From Fodinibius salsisoli (lineage in GTDB: Bacteria; Bacteroidota; Rhodothermia; Balneolales; Balneolaceae), in the NCBI RefSeq assembly GCF_026229185.1, contig NZ_JAGGJA010000011.1:91309-155308 (forward strand): DNA of 64,000 nt, read 5' to 3'. Under the pieces are notes generated by a model. The model had not been told where the DNA came from and did no database searches. It was given only the letters and a program-made list of their open reading frames with translations. A program made the translations under genes and the position numbers. This document shows positions 18,614 through 26,684 of the stretch, piece by piece. Position 1 is the stretch's first letter, and each line of letters opens with the position of its first letter.

Positions 18614-19015
18614 GTGAAAGAATTTATTATTAGAAACAGAAATAAAATCATCTATTGGATTGCTACCGTCTGGCTTGCATTGGGAATGGTAGCAGGGGGC
18701 GTACAACAGTTGCTGCAAATAGGAGGCTATGTTGAAATTGTCAGTCAATTGGGGTATCCGCTATATTTATTATCCATACTTGGATTTTGGAAACTTCTGG
18801 GAGTTATAGCCGTACTGGTTCCAAAATTCCCCCTGCTGAAAGAGTGGGCCTATGCAGGCTTTTTCTTTGCTATGTCGGGAGCGGCAGCATCGCATATTAT
18901 CGGAGGTACTTCTCTAAGTGAGGCTGTTCCCTCATTGGTGCTTCTGATTTTAACGCTGACATCCTGGTATTTCAGACCTGCAAACAGAAAAATCATTCCT
19001 GTTAACCAAAAATAG
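18614..19015 (+). CDS. DoxX-family membrane protein
   Basis: 133 residues with four predicted transmembrane helices (IYWIATVWLALGMVAGGV, LYLLSILGFWKLLGVIAVL, WAYAGFFFAMSGAAASHII, AVPSLVLLILTLTSWYF). The helix pattern with LGYPLYLLSILGFWKLLG is typical of DoxX/DoxX-like proteins. GTG start. Function unresolved; some relatives take part in thiol or oxidative stress handling. It leads a run of five same-strand genes ending with an ECF sigma factor. Confidence 0.83.
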   Translation: MKEFIIRNRNKIIYWIATVWLALGMVAGGVQQLLQIGGYVEIVSQLGYPLYLLSILGFWKLLGVIAVLVPKFPLLKEWAYAGFFFAMSGAAASHIIGGTSLSEAVPSLVLLILTLTSWYFRPANRKIIPVNQK

Positions 19016-19020
19016 CCATT

Positions 19021-19392
19021 ATGTCTAAACCCAAAGACGTTGATTCTTATATAGCAAATTCACCCTCTAAAGCCCATTCAATACTCGAAGAACTCCGGGA
19101 AATAATAAAATCGACTGTTCCGGAAGCAGAAGAAGGCATAAGCTATAACGTGCCGTTCTATAAATTTCACGGTGTTCATGTTGGATTTTCCGCCTTCAAA
19201 AATCACGCTACTTTCGGCATAGGAGCAGACGTACTTCGAAGCAAAAATCGCAAAATACTTGAAGAGAAAGGTTATAAAACCGGAAAGGAAACTATACAAA
19301 TTAAGTATGGCCAAGAAGTACCGACTACAACGATAGAGCAACTTCTAAGAGCAAAAGTAAATAAAGCCAAGAAAACGACAAAAGATGAATAG
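19021..19392 (+). CDS. DUF1801 protein (YdhG/iron chaperone-like)
   Basis: 123 residues with the DUF1801 pattern: DVDSYIANSPSKAHSILEEL, IKSTVPEAEEGISYNVPFYK, and FGIGADVLRSKN. Family members include a frataxin-like iron chaperone and uncharacterised small proteins; function here is open. It starts 5 bases after DoxX and overlaps the next gene by 8 bases or leaves one base, depending on that start. Confidence 0.85.
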   Translation: MSKPKDVDSYIANSPSKAHSILEELREIIKSTVPEAEEGISYNVPFYKFHGVHVGFSAFKNHATFGIGADVLRSKNRKILEEKGYKTGKETIQIKYGQEVPTTTIEQLLRAKVNKAKKTTKDE

Positions 19393-19969
19393 CATGAACC
19401 CCAAGGTCGATGAATATGTAAGAGAAGCTGATCAATGGCAGCAAGAAATAGAGCAGTTGAGAATGGTCTGCCTCGAAGCCGACCTAACCGAAATGTTGAA
19501 GTGGGGCAAACCCTGCTACTCCTTTCAGGAAAGTAACATAGTGATCATACAGCCCTTTAAAGAATCTTGTGTCCTTATGTTCTTTAAAGGGATTTTGTTA
19601 GAGGATCCCCACGATGTACTGGAAAAGCCCGGAAAGAATTCGAGGATAGCACGCCGGATTCCATTTACCAGTGTTCAGGAAATTATTGATCATGAATCCA
19701 TCCTTAAATCCTATATCAAGGAAGCCATTGAAGCAGAAAAGGCGGGATTAGAGGTAGATGTAGAAGAAAAAAAAGAACCTGTTCCGGAGGAACTGCAAAA
19801 TAAGTTTGATGAGAACCCTGATTTTAAAACTGCTTTTGATGCCTTGACGCCAGGACGGCAACGAGGATATATACTCCACTTTTCCGATGCAAAACAATCC
19901 AAAACACGACAGCGAAGGATTAAAAAATATATTCCGAAGATTCTAGATGGAAAGGGACTGAGGGAATGA
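19385..19969 (+). CDS. YdeI-type DUF1801/OmpD-associated family protein
   Basis: 194 residues. The N-terminal part has the DUF1801 pattern (ADLTEMLKWGKPCYSF, NIVIIQPFKESCVLMFFKG) and the C-terminal part has the YdeI helical domain (FKTAFDALTPGRQRGYILHF, AKQSKTRQRRIKKYIPKIL). An alternative ATG lies 3 codons in, at 19394, just after the previous stop. Function unknown; one of several small proteins commonly placed near ECF sigma genes. Confidence 0.85.
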   Translation: MNSMNPKVDEYVREADQWQQEIEQLRMVCLEADLTEMLKWGKPCYSFQESNIVIIQPFKESCVLMFFKGILLEDPHDVLEKPGKNSRIARRIPFTSVQEIIDHESILKSYIKEAIEAEKAGLEVDVEEKKEPVPEELQNKFDENPDFKTAFDALTPGRQRGYILHFSDAKQSKTRQRRIKKYIPKILDGKGLRE

Positions 19970-20113
19970 AATTCTCATTGAGAACGCTCAATGGGGTTAA
20001 ATTCCCGCTTATGTCAAAATGTTCAGGAGTGCAACTCCTTGACAGCTGGTTATTTCCACAGTCTCAATCATTATAAGGATATAAGGCAAACACTCACATC
20101 AAATAAAAAGAAT

Positions 20114-20473
20114 ATGAAAGAATTCATGTTATTATTTCGGCAACCAAGTTATGATTATAGCGATGTTTCAAAAGAAGAAATGGCAGAACTTTCGAAGAAA
20201 TGGAATGACTGGTGGAAAGGCATCGAGAAACAGGGAAAATTAGCCCGTCGAGGACCCCTCCTTTCTATGGAGGGCAAAGTGCTAAAACCCGGAGGGGTAG
20301 TCACCGATGGTCCGTTTGTTGAGATCAAAGAAAAGCTGGGTAGCTTTATTGTTGTGAAGGCCGAAGATTTGGAAGAGGCTACCACATTAGCGCACGGCTG
20401 TCCGGCACTGGATCAGGGCGGGAGTGTTGAAATCCGTCCCTTTGGAAACCCATGGACAGGGACGAAAGCATAG
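20114..20473 (+). CDS. YCII-related (DGPF-type) protein, likely ECF42 partner
   Basis: The conserved domain begins MKEFMLLFRQPSYDY, so I place the start at 20114 and not at an ATG 41 codons upstream. The diagnostic DGPF motif is visible as VTDGPFVEIKEKLGSFIVVKA, with a final GSVEIRPFGNPW. Such proteins are the conserved genomic partner of ECF42 sigma factors, as here, where the sigma gene follows after 28 bases. Biochemical function unknown. Confidence 0.9.
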   Translation: MKEFMLLFRQPSYDYSDVSKEEMAELSKKWNDWWKGIEKQGKLARRGPLLSMEGKVLKPGGVVTDGPFVEIKEKLGSFIVVKAEDLEEATTLAHGCPALDQGGSVEIRPFGNPWTGTKA

Positions 20474-20501
20474 TAGGATAACATAACGGCTGTACCTTTC
20501 C

Positions 20502-21740
20502 ATGCAACACGAACAACAAACTATAAAACGGCTATTCCACCAGGAATTTTCAAAAATGGTGGCGGTTATCAGTAAGCGATATGGGTTGTCTAATATTCAG
20601 CTTGCTGAAGATGTGGTAAGTGAAACTTTTCTTCAGGCAGCAGAATCGTGGGGACTTGAAGGGCAGCCGGAAAACCCTACGGCCTGGCTCTATGTAGTGG
20701 CCAAGCGAAAAGCGTTGCACCATTTCCGCCGGGAAAAAATATTTGATAATAAAGTATCTCCGGAACTGAGGTTACGACGGCAAGAAGATGATGGAGTCGC
20801 AGAACCGGATTTATCGTTGCAAAATATCAAAGACAGCCAGTTGCAAATGCTCTTTGCCATCTGTCATCCCGCCATTGCCAGCGAAGCCCAGATAGGATTG
20901 GCCCTGCGTACCCTTTGTGGTTTTGGTATCGATGAAATTTCGGAGGCTTTTTTATCCAATAAAAGTACCGTTAACAAAAGATTGTACCGGGCAAGAAAAA
21001 AACTTCGGACTGAAAATATCAGGATGGAACTGCCACCTGAGGATGAAATTCCCGCCCGCCTCGACAATGTCCTGCGTATTATTTACCTGCTGTTTAATGA
21101 AGGGTATTACTCGAACACACAAAATAAAATTTTGCAGAAGGACCTTTGCCTCGAGGCCATGCGGCTGGGACTTTTGCTGACCGAATATGCAAAAACCAAT
21201 GAACCAAAAACAAATGCGCTGGTGGCCCTCATGTGCTTTCATGCTTCCCGATTTGAGGCTCGTGAATCCGCTGAGAGTTCTATCATACTATATGACCAGC
21301 AAAACTCAGAATTATGGGATGCAGCGTTAATTAAGCAGGGTATGCGGTTTTTGGATCGGTCGGCCCAAGGTAACGAAATAAGCACATATCACTTGGAGGC
21401 ACGTATCGCATACTGGCATTGCATCGAAGAAGACACCCCAGAAAAGTGGGAGGAGATTCTTCAGCTCTATAATCAACTCTTGGATATCAACTATTCTTCG
21501 AGTGCTGCACTTAACAGAGTTTATGCGCTTTACAAAGTGGAGGGAGCAAAAATTGCCATTAAAGAGGCTGAGGAATTGAGCCTGCAGGACAATCATTTCT
21601 ATTTTGTTCTCTTGGGTGAGTTCTACCAAACCACCAATCCGGATAAAGCAAAAAATCATTTCCAAAAGGCTTGGTCCTTAGCTAAGTCTCCGTCGGAAAA
21701 GCAACTCATTCAAGAAAAAATTAACAAAATTAGTTTGTAA
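20502..21740 (+). CDS. ECF42-type RNA polymerase sigma factor with C-terminal TPR-like extension
   Basis: Sigma-70 region 2 is seen in LSNIQLAEDVVSETFLQAAESW, with a basic KRKALHHFRREK. Region 4 is in LRTLCGFGIDEISEAFLS and NKSTVNKRLYRARKKL. A ~230-residue C-terminal extension (IIYLLFNEGYYSNTQ, ARIAYWHCIEED, LNRVYALYKVEGAKIAI) is the helical SnoaL-free extension found in the ECF42 group, which lacks an anti-sigma gene and is tied to DGPF proteins. Activation probably depends on this extension. It ends the five-gene run. Confidence 0.9.
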   Translation: MQHEQQTIKRLFHQEFSKMVAVISKRYGLSNIQLAEDVVSETFLQAAESWGLEGQPENPTAWLYVVAKRKALHHFRREKIFDNKVSPELRLRRQEDDGVAEPDLSLQNIKDSQLQMLFAICHPAIASEAQIGLALRTLCGFGIDEISEAFLSNKSTVNKRLYRARKKLRTENIRMELPPEDEIPARLDNVLRIIYLLFNEGYYSNTQNKILQKDLCLEAMRLGLLLTEYAKTNEPKTNALVALMCFHASRFEARESAESSIILYDQQNSELWDAALIKQGMRFLDRSAQGNEISTYHLEARIAYWHCIEEDTPEKWEEILQLYNQLLDINYSSSAALNRVYALYKVEGAKIAIKEAEELSLQDNHFYFVLLGEFYQTTNPDKAKNHFQKAWSLAKSPSEKQLIQEKINKISL

Positions 21741-21877
21741 CCCCTGTAATGAATAGCTCTATTACGATTATTTCAGAGATCATGGACTGAAGTGTCAGAC
21801 CTTTTACCCCTACCCCTGACCCAGAGTGTTAGACTGTTTGACCTGAGGCGTCAGAAACTCTGAGTAAAGCACAAACA

Positions 21878-21940
21878 CATCGGATGAGTAACAAGAGCTC
21901 TTATTCGATACTGAACTAAATCACTCATCCGATGAGTGAT
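21878..21940. repeat. Inverted repeat with the ACTCATCCGATG motif (copy 1)
   Basis: CATCGGATGAGT (21878-21889) is the reverse complement of ACTCATCCGATG (21923-21934). The right arm is itself a near-perfect palindrome, ATCACTCATC-C-GATGAGTGAT (21920-21940). The same motif recurs at 35242-35297. It may act as a terminator after the sigma gene or be a dispersed intergenic repeat. Confidence 0.7.
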
Positions 21941-22112
21941 TCCAGCCTATTTACCATTTGAGATTCCTCCTCACATTCTCCTCGGAGTGACAGAGCAGGT
22001 TCCCTCTATTAATTTTTCCGCCAAGAAGTGTAAAGCCAATGATAGCTTAATATGATGCTCCTTTTAGTATTCAAGCCTTTCTAATCATAAAAATTTGCAT
22101 TTTCAAATTTTA

Positions 22113-22130
22113 TTTCTACATTTGTAGAAA
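22113..22130. promoter_or_regulatory. BlaI/MecI/CopY-type operator
   Basis: Perfect palindrome TTTCTACATTTGTAGAAA containing the TACAnnTGTA core recognised by BlaI/MecI/CopY repressors. It ends 23 bases before the ATG of the BlaI-like gene, so autorepression is expected. Confidence 0.85.
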
Positions 22131-22153
22131 CAGTTCTAATAATGTAGAATAAC

Positions 22154-22525
22154 ATGAAGCTATCAAAATCCGAAGAGCAGTTAATGCAGTATATCTGGGA
22201 GCTTGGAAAGGCCTTTCTGAGTGACCTGCTCGAAAAATATCCTAAGCCCAAACCAGCCAGCAGTACCGTAGCAACGCTGCTGAAACGTATGAAAGATAAA
22301 GGATATATAGACTATGAGCAGATGGGGCGTTCACGCAGATATTATCCCCTGGTGGAGAAATCAGACTACTTTTCTCAACATCTAAACAACCTGATCAAGA
22401 AATACTTCAATGATTCTCCGTCCACCTTTGCTTCTTTCTTTACAAAAGAGACCAATCTTTCTGATGAAGAATTGGAAGAACTCCAGGAAATTATCAACCA
22501 AGAGCTTAAAAAGAGAGACCAATGA
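22154..22525 (+). CDS. BlaI/MecI/CopY-family transcriptional repressor
   Basis: 123 residues with the winged-helix pattern of the Penicillinase_R family: KLSKSEEQLMQYIWELGKAF, then ASSTVATLLKRMKDKGYI (recognition helix) and RSRRYYPLV (wing). The C-terminal helices (LSDEELEELQEIINQELKKR) serve dimerisation. A matching operator lies just upstream. Its stop overlaps the start of the M56 gene by 4 bases (ATGA). In known systems the partner protease inactivates this repressor upon an external signal. Confidence 0.92.
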   Translation: MKLSKSEEQLMQYIWELGKAFLSDLLEKYPKPKPASSTVATLLKRMKDKGYIDYEQMGRSRRYYPLVEKSDYFSQHLNNLIKKYFNDSPSTFASFFTKETNLSDEELEELQEIINQELKKRDQ

Positions 22526-24093
22526 TTACCTATCTCCTCTATTCGACTGTTTGTATGGGACTGATACTCCTGTTCTACCATGCCGTTCTGGCAAAGGAAA
22601 AGATGTATCAGATCAACCGCTGGTACCTGCTCTTTGGCCTGGCTTTTTCTTTAATAGTCCCATTTTTGCCCATAGGCATGGCTGACTCTTATTTAAATCT
22701 CGACCGTGGCCCAGAACTCCCAATTGTTTCTGAGTATACAATAGGAACTGACATGCAAACCAAAACAGAAAAGCCTGTATCTACTACAGCTGAGAGTGGA
22801 GAACAGCCACCCCTTGGCATTGCATGGATTTCACCATTGCTTGTCCTTCTTTACGGTGTAGTTTCCCTTTTCCTGTTTGTCCGAATGGCCTGGCACTTTT
22901 GTCGCATGCAGCTGCGATCCATGAAAAATCCGGCCGTATTTTTTCAAGGCCATAAAGTTGTTTTGCTGGATGAAGAGATTGCCCCTCATACTTTCTGGTC
23001 GACGATATTTGTCAATAAGCAGCAGTATGAAAATGGTCAGATCAGCAATGAGATACTTATTCACGAACTAACCCATGCCCGGCAGTATCATACACTGGAT
23101 ATTCTTATTCTCGAATTTTTGAAAACCATCTTTTGGTTCAACCCGGTTCTCTACCTTTACAAAACGACTATCCAGCTCAACCACGAGTTTATAGCAGACG
23201 AGAATGTCCTATCAAAAGGTACAGACATTACGCAATACCAGGCCTTACTGCTTAGCATGCGGAAAGCGCAAACCGTTAACACTTTAAGCACCAGTTTACA
23301 TTTTAAAATCACAAAAAAGAGGTTCCAGATGATGACTCAACACAATTCACCCTATCGTACTTTTTTGAAGACAGCAACCATCCTTCCATTGTTCCTGGTT
23401 CTTGGTATGCTTTTTGGCTGTGAGCCGGCCAGCATGGAGGAAGATCACTCAGATCAGGCACAGGTAATCACCCTGGAATTAATAGACGACGAAACCATTA
23501 AGCTTAATGGAGAAAAGGTTTCTCCTACTGATTTTAAATCCCGGTTTGCCAAAGCCGTACCTGAGCCGAAAAATTCCATTCTCAATTTTAAGGTTCACCC
23601 GGACACCCCATTTGGTTTGGTAACTGATATCCAGAAAATAATGCGCGAGCACGGAGCTCTGAGAATTAATTACTCGACGACACAACTAAGTGAATCTCAG
23701 TCAGAGGAAACTTGGAGGACAAAGTTAGATAACAGAAATATCTTGGACATACTTATTAATAATCAGGGAAATATTTTAATTAATGAAGAACCCGCATCAC
23801 TTTCTTCAATTAAAAAATTAGCCAGGGATTTTATAACCAACAACGGTGAAAAAGAGCATTTATCGGAGAATCCCAGAGAAGCTATTATTGCCATTGAAAC
23901 TGATAAAAGAACACCTCATGACACCTATACCAATGCCTTAGATAAAATAATGGCAGTATATGATGAGTTAAGGAACCAGGCATCACTTCAGAAATTTGGT
24001 AAGCCATTCCAGTTGCTGGAAGAAGGAAGCAAAGAGCGAAAGCAGGTTGAAACCAGGTATCCCAAGAGAATCAGTATAAAAGATCCATCTTAG
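22522..24093 (+). CDS. BlaR1-like M56-family membrane metallopeptidase
   Basis: Residues ~1-300 contain about four membrane helices (LLYSTVCMGLILLFYHAVLA, YLLFGLAFSLIVPFLPI, SPLLVLLYGVVSLFLFV, ILPLFLVLGMLFGC) and the zinc site NEILIHELTHARQYHTLDIL with downstream NHEFIADENVL. The ~200-residue C-terminal part is probably periplasmic but has no penicillin-binding domain (no SxxK plus KTG set), so the signal sensed is not evidently a beta-lactam. Coupled to the BlaI-like gene. This is the common Bacteroidota form of the pair. Confidence 0.9.
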   Translation: MITYLLYSTVCMGLILLFYHAVLAKEKMYQINRWYLLFGLAFSLIVPFLPIGMADSYLNLDRGPELPIVSEYTIGTDMQTKTEKPVSTTAESGEQPPLGIAWISPLLVLLYGVVSLFLFVRMAWHFCRMQLRSMKNPAVFFQGHKVVLLDEEIAPHTFWSTIFVNKQQYENGQISNEILIHELTHARQYHTLDILILEFLKTIFWFNPVLYLYKTTIQLNHEFIADENVLSKGTDITQYQALLLSMRKAQTVNTLSTSLHFKITKKRFQMMTQHNSPYRTFLKTATILPLFLVLGMLFGCEPASMEEDHSDQAQVITLELIDDETIKLNGEKVSPTDFKSRFAKAVPEPKNSILNFKVHPDTPFGLVTDIQKIMREHGALRINYSTTQLSESQSEETWRTKLDNRNILDILINNQGNILINEEPASLSSIKKLARDFITNNGEKEHLSENPREAIIAIETDKRTPHDTYTNALDKIMAVYDELRNQASLQKFGKPFQLLEEGSKERKQVETRYPKRISIKDPS

Positions 24094-24143
24094 CAATAAT
24101 CTCTTAGTAGAACCTGAATTTTTTATGGTCGTTGTATCAAATT

Positions 24144-24725
24144 TCAGGGAGCTATCGGTATACCTTCTCCCAACGCTATCTTTCCGGGTATTTTAATCTC
24201 TTTACTTTCCTTTTTAGTTATCTCAAGGCCTTCGCAATGTATGGCTCCCGATATTTTCAATGTGCCGGTTCTGAGTTGCCTGATCCTGGCGTCCTGAATT
24301 TTTAGAATGCCTCCTTTTACCAAAATTTCCAAGTCAACGTCAACATTAATTCTGCCAATCGATTTGTTATTCACTTCTACATCAAGATATGGTTTGTGCT
24401 TCGAAGAAACCGTATGCTCTTTGAGTTCGATTAGAAAAACTTCCTCGGGATCGTACTTTTCTCTGTTTACATATTTATTGAGTATGCCCGCCTTATTCCA
24501 GGCCCGGATCAAAATATCCGGAATCGTTACGCTGAGCAGATCTCCGGCCTTGGTCTTGATGTCTTCGGATAAACCGGACCAGGATATCATAGACGATTTT
24601 TCAGTCAAGCTTTGCCTCATTGAGCGAAGCCCTTCGCCATCCAGCGACCGTTTTAAATTTTCAGTAAATCCTCCGTCTTCTTTATCATTGAAGACTTGGT
24701 ACAAACTATTAGGTTGATTCATCAT
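24144..24725 (-). CDS. Uncharacterised protein paired with the PKD-repeat protein
   Basis: 193 residues, no signal peptide and no membrane helix. The C-terminal half (~95-193) is beta-rich with short repeats such as NNKSIGRINVDVDLEILVKG and RTGTLKISGAIHCEGLEI. I do not recognise a family. It overlaps the upstream PKD gene by 17 bases, so the two are translationally coupled. The cytoplasmic tail of the PKD protein contains similar HIDLGQQEV / GGLEIKSELRLK wording, hinting at a shared structural motif or an interaction. Confidence 0.65.
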   Translation of the reverse strand: MMNQPNSLYQVFNDKEDGGFTENLKRSLDGEGLRSMRQSLTEKSSMISWSGLSEDIKTKAGDLLSVTIPDILIRAWNKAGILNKYVNREKYDPEEVFLIELKEHTVSSKHKPYLDVEVNNKSIGRINVDVDLEILVKGGILKIQDARIRQLRTGTLKISGAIHCEGLEITKKESKEIKIPGKIALGEGIPIAP

Positions 24726-26415
24726 AATCCCTCTGCTCTTGTATGATCAAATTTCCCGTATTTTTAATTGATTGCGCCCCAATATCTTTTACTGGTTTCA
24801 GCCTCAATTCAGATTTAATCTCAAGTCCACCATGGGAAGAGACCTCCTGTTGTCCCAAGTCAATATGTGGCTTGACCGTTGTAGATATACTGCCAGGTGA
24901 CCTGGGCTTATTTTCCTTTTTGGGAATACGACCTCTTACCAGAAAATAGCTCCCCGCTCCCAGGATTACGAGTGCACCTGCGATAAGAATCCAATAGGGA
25001 AATCCCTCAATATTTATAGGCACAATAGTGCTTTGGAATGTCTCGCCCGGCGACAACCGAGCTTCCACAAATACATCATAGGAACCCTTCTGATCGTAAG
25101 TATAAGTCGCTTCGGATTTAGGCGTCCACCCCGACTCCTCGCCATCGCCAAAATGAAAATTGTACTCTGCATCAACGCCTGCGGGTATCCCTGCTGCAGT
25201 AAAGTGGATAGCAGTGCCCGTCTTGGCTTCGGATGGGTCAGGCTCAAGACTGAGATTAAAACCGGGGTGAACCGTTATTGAATAGGGATTACTGGAAAAA
25301 CTCCTCCCTTCAATCGAAGTCAAAAGATTAATCTCATGCTCTCCTTCCTGCCGAAAGACATAATCAAATGTAGGTTGAGGACGGCTAAATACTGAATCAC
25401 CAACTACAAAATTATAGGTTGCGTTATCGACAGCAGGATTAATGGAACCGGTGAATTCAACGCTCTCTCCTTGCCGGATAACATTTTTATCTGCATTCAG
25501 CCTGACTTCAATGACACTTACTGTTAATGCATTGCTCCTGGCAACAATTTCTCCATTCGGATTTCGTGCAGTCGCATATACCCGGTAACGTCCGGGGTCC
25601 GGATAACTGTGCTCGGTTTGTTGTGCAGCATCAACATAAGTAGCTGTATTATTCCCAAAATTGACTTCATAGGTTAATTCCTGCCCTGAGGGTTCAAGGA
25701 GTTGGGCCGTAAATAAGATTGGATTTCCGGCTCCTACCATGGACTCACTGGCATCCAGGCTTAAATTAGGGGTTCCAAGATCGGGTTCTCCAACATTGAT
25801 GGTTATAGTATCTCTTCCCAAGAATTTATTACCTACGTAGGCATTAAGCTGAACCGTATAAGTTCCAGCCTGGGGATAACTGTATTCAACAGCAGGACCA
25901 TTAAAATTTCCGGCATTATCATCCCCATAATAGATAACCAGATTAACGGTTTCATTGGACGCTCTACCAGTAAACTGAATCGTTTCATTCACCTCAGCGT
26001 CTGTTTTATCGGCTCTCAGGGAAACTTCAACTTCCGGAAGATTGATTACTTCAACCGTTACCGGGTTGCTTCTAATTGGGTTAAAATTGGGAGTCGGTTT
26101 TACTTCCACAAAAGCCTCATACTGACCCGCATTGTTATATACATAGCTAAGTCGAGGACTGTCTCCCCATCCGGTTTCCTCTCCATTCCCCAGATGAAAA
26201 TTATAAGTGGCGCCATCGTATTCAGGCCTGAGATAAGCTATAAGATTAGTACTATCTCCAGTTATTGTAGGAGTGCTGATTACGTACAGCTCTACAGTGG
26301 GTGTTTCTGGCTCTTGAGCAACTGCGTTGTATGAATTAAGCGGCCCCATGCCTATGAAAAGCAGGCATACCCCAACTTTTAGCAATCTGAAACTATGTTG
26401 TAACATCCGGCTCAT
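24709..26415 (-). CDS. Secreted/membrane-anchored protein with about five PKD-like repeats
   Basis: An N-terminal signal (LKVGVCLLFIGMGPLNSYNAVAQ) is followed by five Ig/PKD-like domains, each with a YxFxxGDG-type strand and a Y-x-G-x-Y/H strand: NFHLGNGEETGW, VIYYGDDNAG, YEVNFGNNTA, YNFVVGDSVF and YNFHFGDGEESGW. A single helix at ~475-498 (YWILIAGALVILGAGSYFLV) then RGRIPKKE places the last ~70 residues inside. It could be an adhesin-like or sensing envelope protein; enzymatic domains are absent. Coupled to the unknown downstream gene. Confidence 0.8.
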   Translation of the reverse strand: MSRMLQHSFRLLKVGVCLLFIGMGPLNSYNAVAQEPETPTVELYVISTPTITGDSTNLIAYLRPEYDGATYNFHLGNGEETGWGDSPRLSYVYNNAGQYEAFVEVKPTPNFNPIRSNPVTVEVINLPEVEVSLRADKTDAEVNETIQFTGRASNETVNLVIYYGDDNAGNFNGPAVEYSYPQAGTYTVQLNAYVGNKFLGRDTITINVGEPDLGTPNLSLDASESMVGAGNPILFTAQLLEPSGQELTYEVNFGNNTATYVDAAQQTEHSYPDPGRYRVYATARNPNGEIVARSNALTVSVIEVRLNADKNVIRQGESVEFTGSINPAVDNATYNFVVGDSVFSRPQPTFDYVFRQEGEHEINLLTSIEGRSFSSNPYSITVHPGFNLSLEPDPSEAKTGTAIHFTAAGIPAGVDAEYNFHFGDGEESGWTPKSEATYTYDQKGSYDVFVEARLSPGETFQSTIVPINIEGFPYWILIAGALVILGAGSYFLVRGRIPKKENKPRSPGSISTTVKPHIDLGQQEVSSHGGLEIKSELRLKPVKDIGAQSIKNTGNLIIQEQRDYDEST

Positions 26416-26631
26416 ACCATATTGCTCTCCCTTCTTCTAATTCCCCAATATTTACTGTTACCATTGCATAACCGGCGATTTCAATCTCTCCCACGGCAAC
26501 ATTTTTTCCTAAAGGAATGATAGTTATTAGGATCAACTTGCACAAGTAATTTAAAAACTTAAGCCGTTGGTATAACTCAGCTATAAACCAAATAGATTAA
26601 CAGCTTATTAGCTCCACCTGTTACCTCAATG

Positions 26632-26668
26632 AAAAAAAGACCTGCCGGTTTTAGCCCACAGGTCTTTT
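26632..26668 (-). terminator. Rho-independent terminator after nrdA
   Basis: Read on the minus strand: AAAAGACCTG (26668-26659), a 14-base loop, then CAGGTCTTTT running into a T-tract (26644-26632). It ends the leftward metE-nrdB-nrdA direction. Confidence 0.88.
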
Positions 26669-26684
26669 CTTTAAAGCTTACCGC

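Larger units (their letters stand above)
21741..22153. other. Intergenic region upstream of the BlaI-like operon
   Basis: 413 bases without a gene. It contains the CATCCGATGAGT inverted repeats and the BlaI-type operator listed separately; the rest shows TCAGA-rich simple sequence and an AT-rich promoter-like stretch near 22080-22115. Confidence 0.5.

Noticed and set aside
19991..20113. Upstream ATG for the YCII/DGPF gene
   Set aside because: The extra 41 residues show no family similarity and the domain starts at the later ATG.
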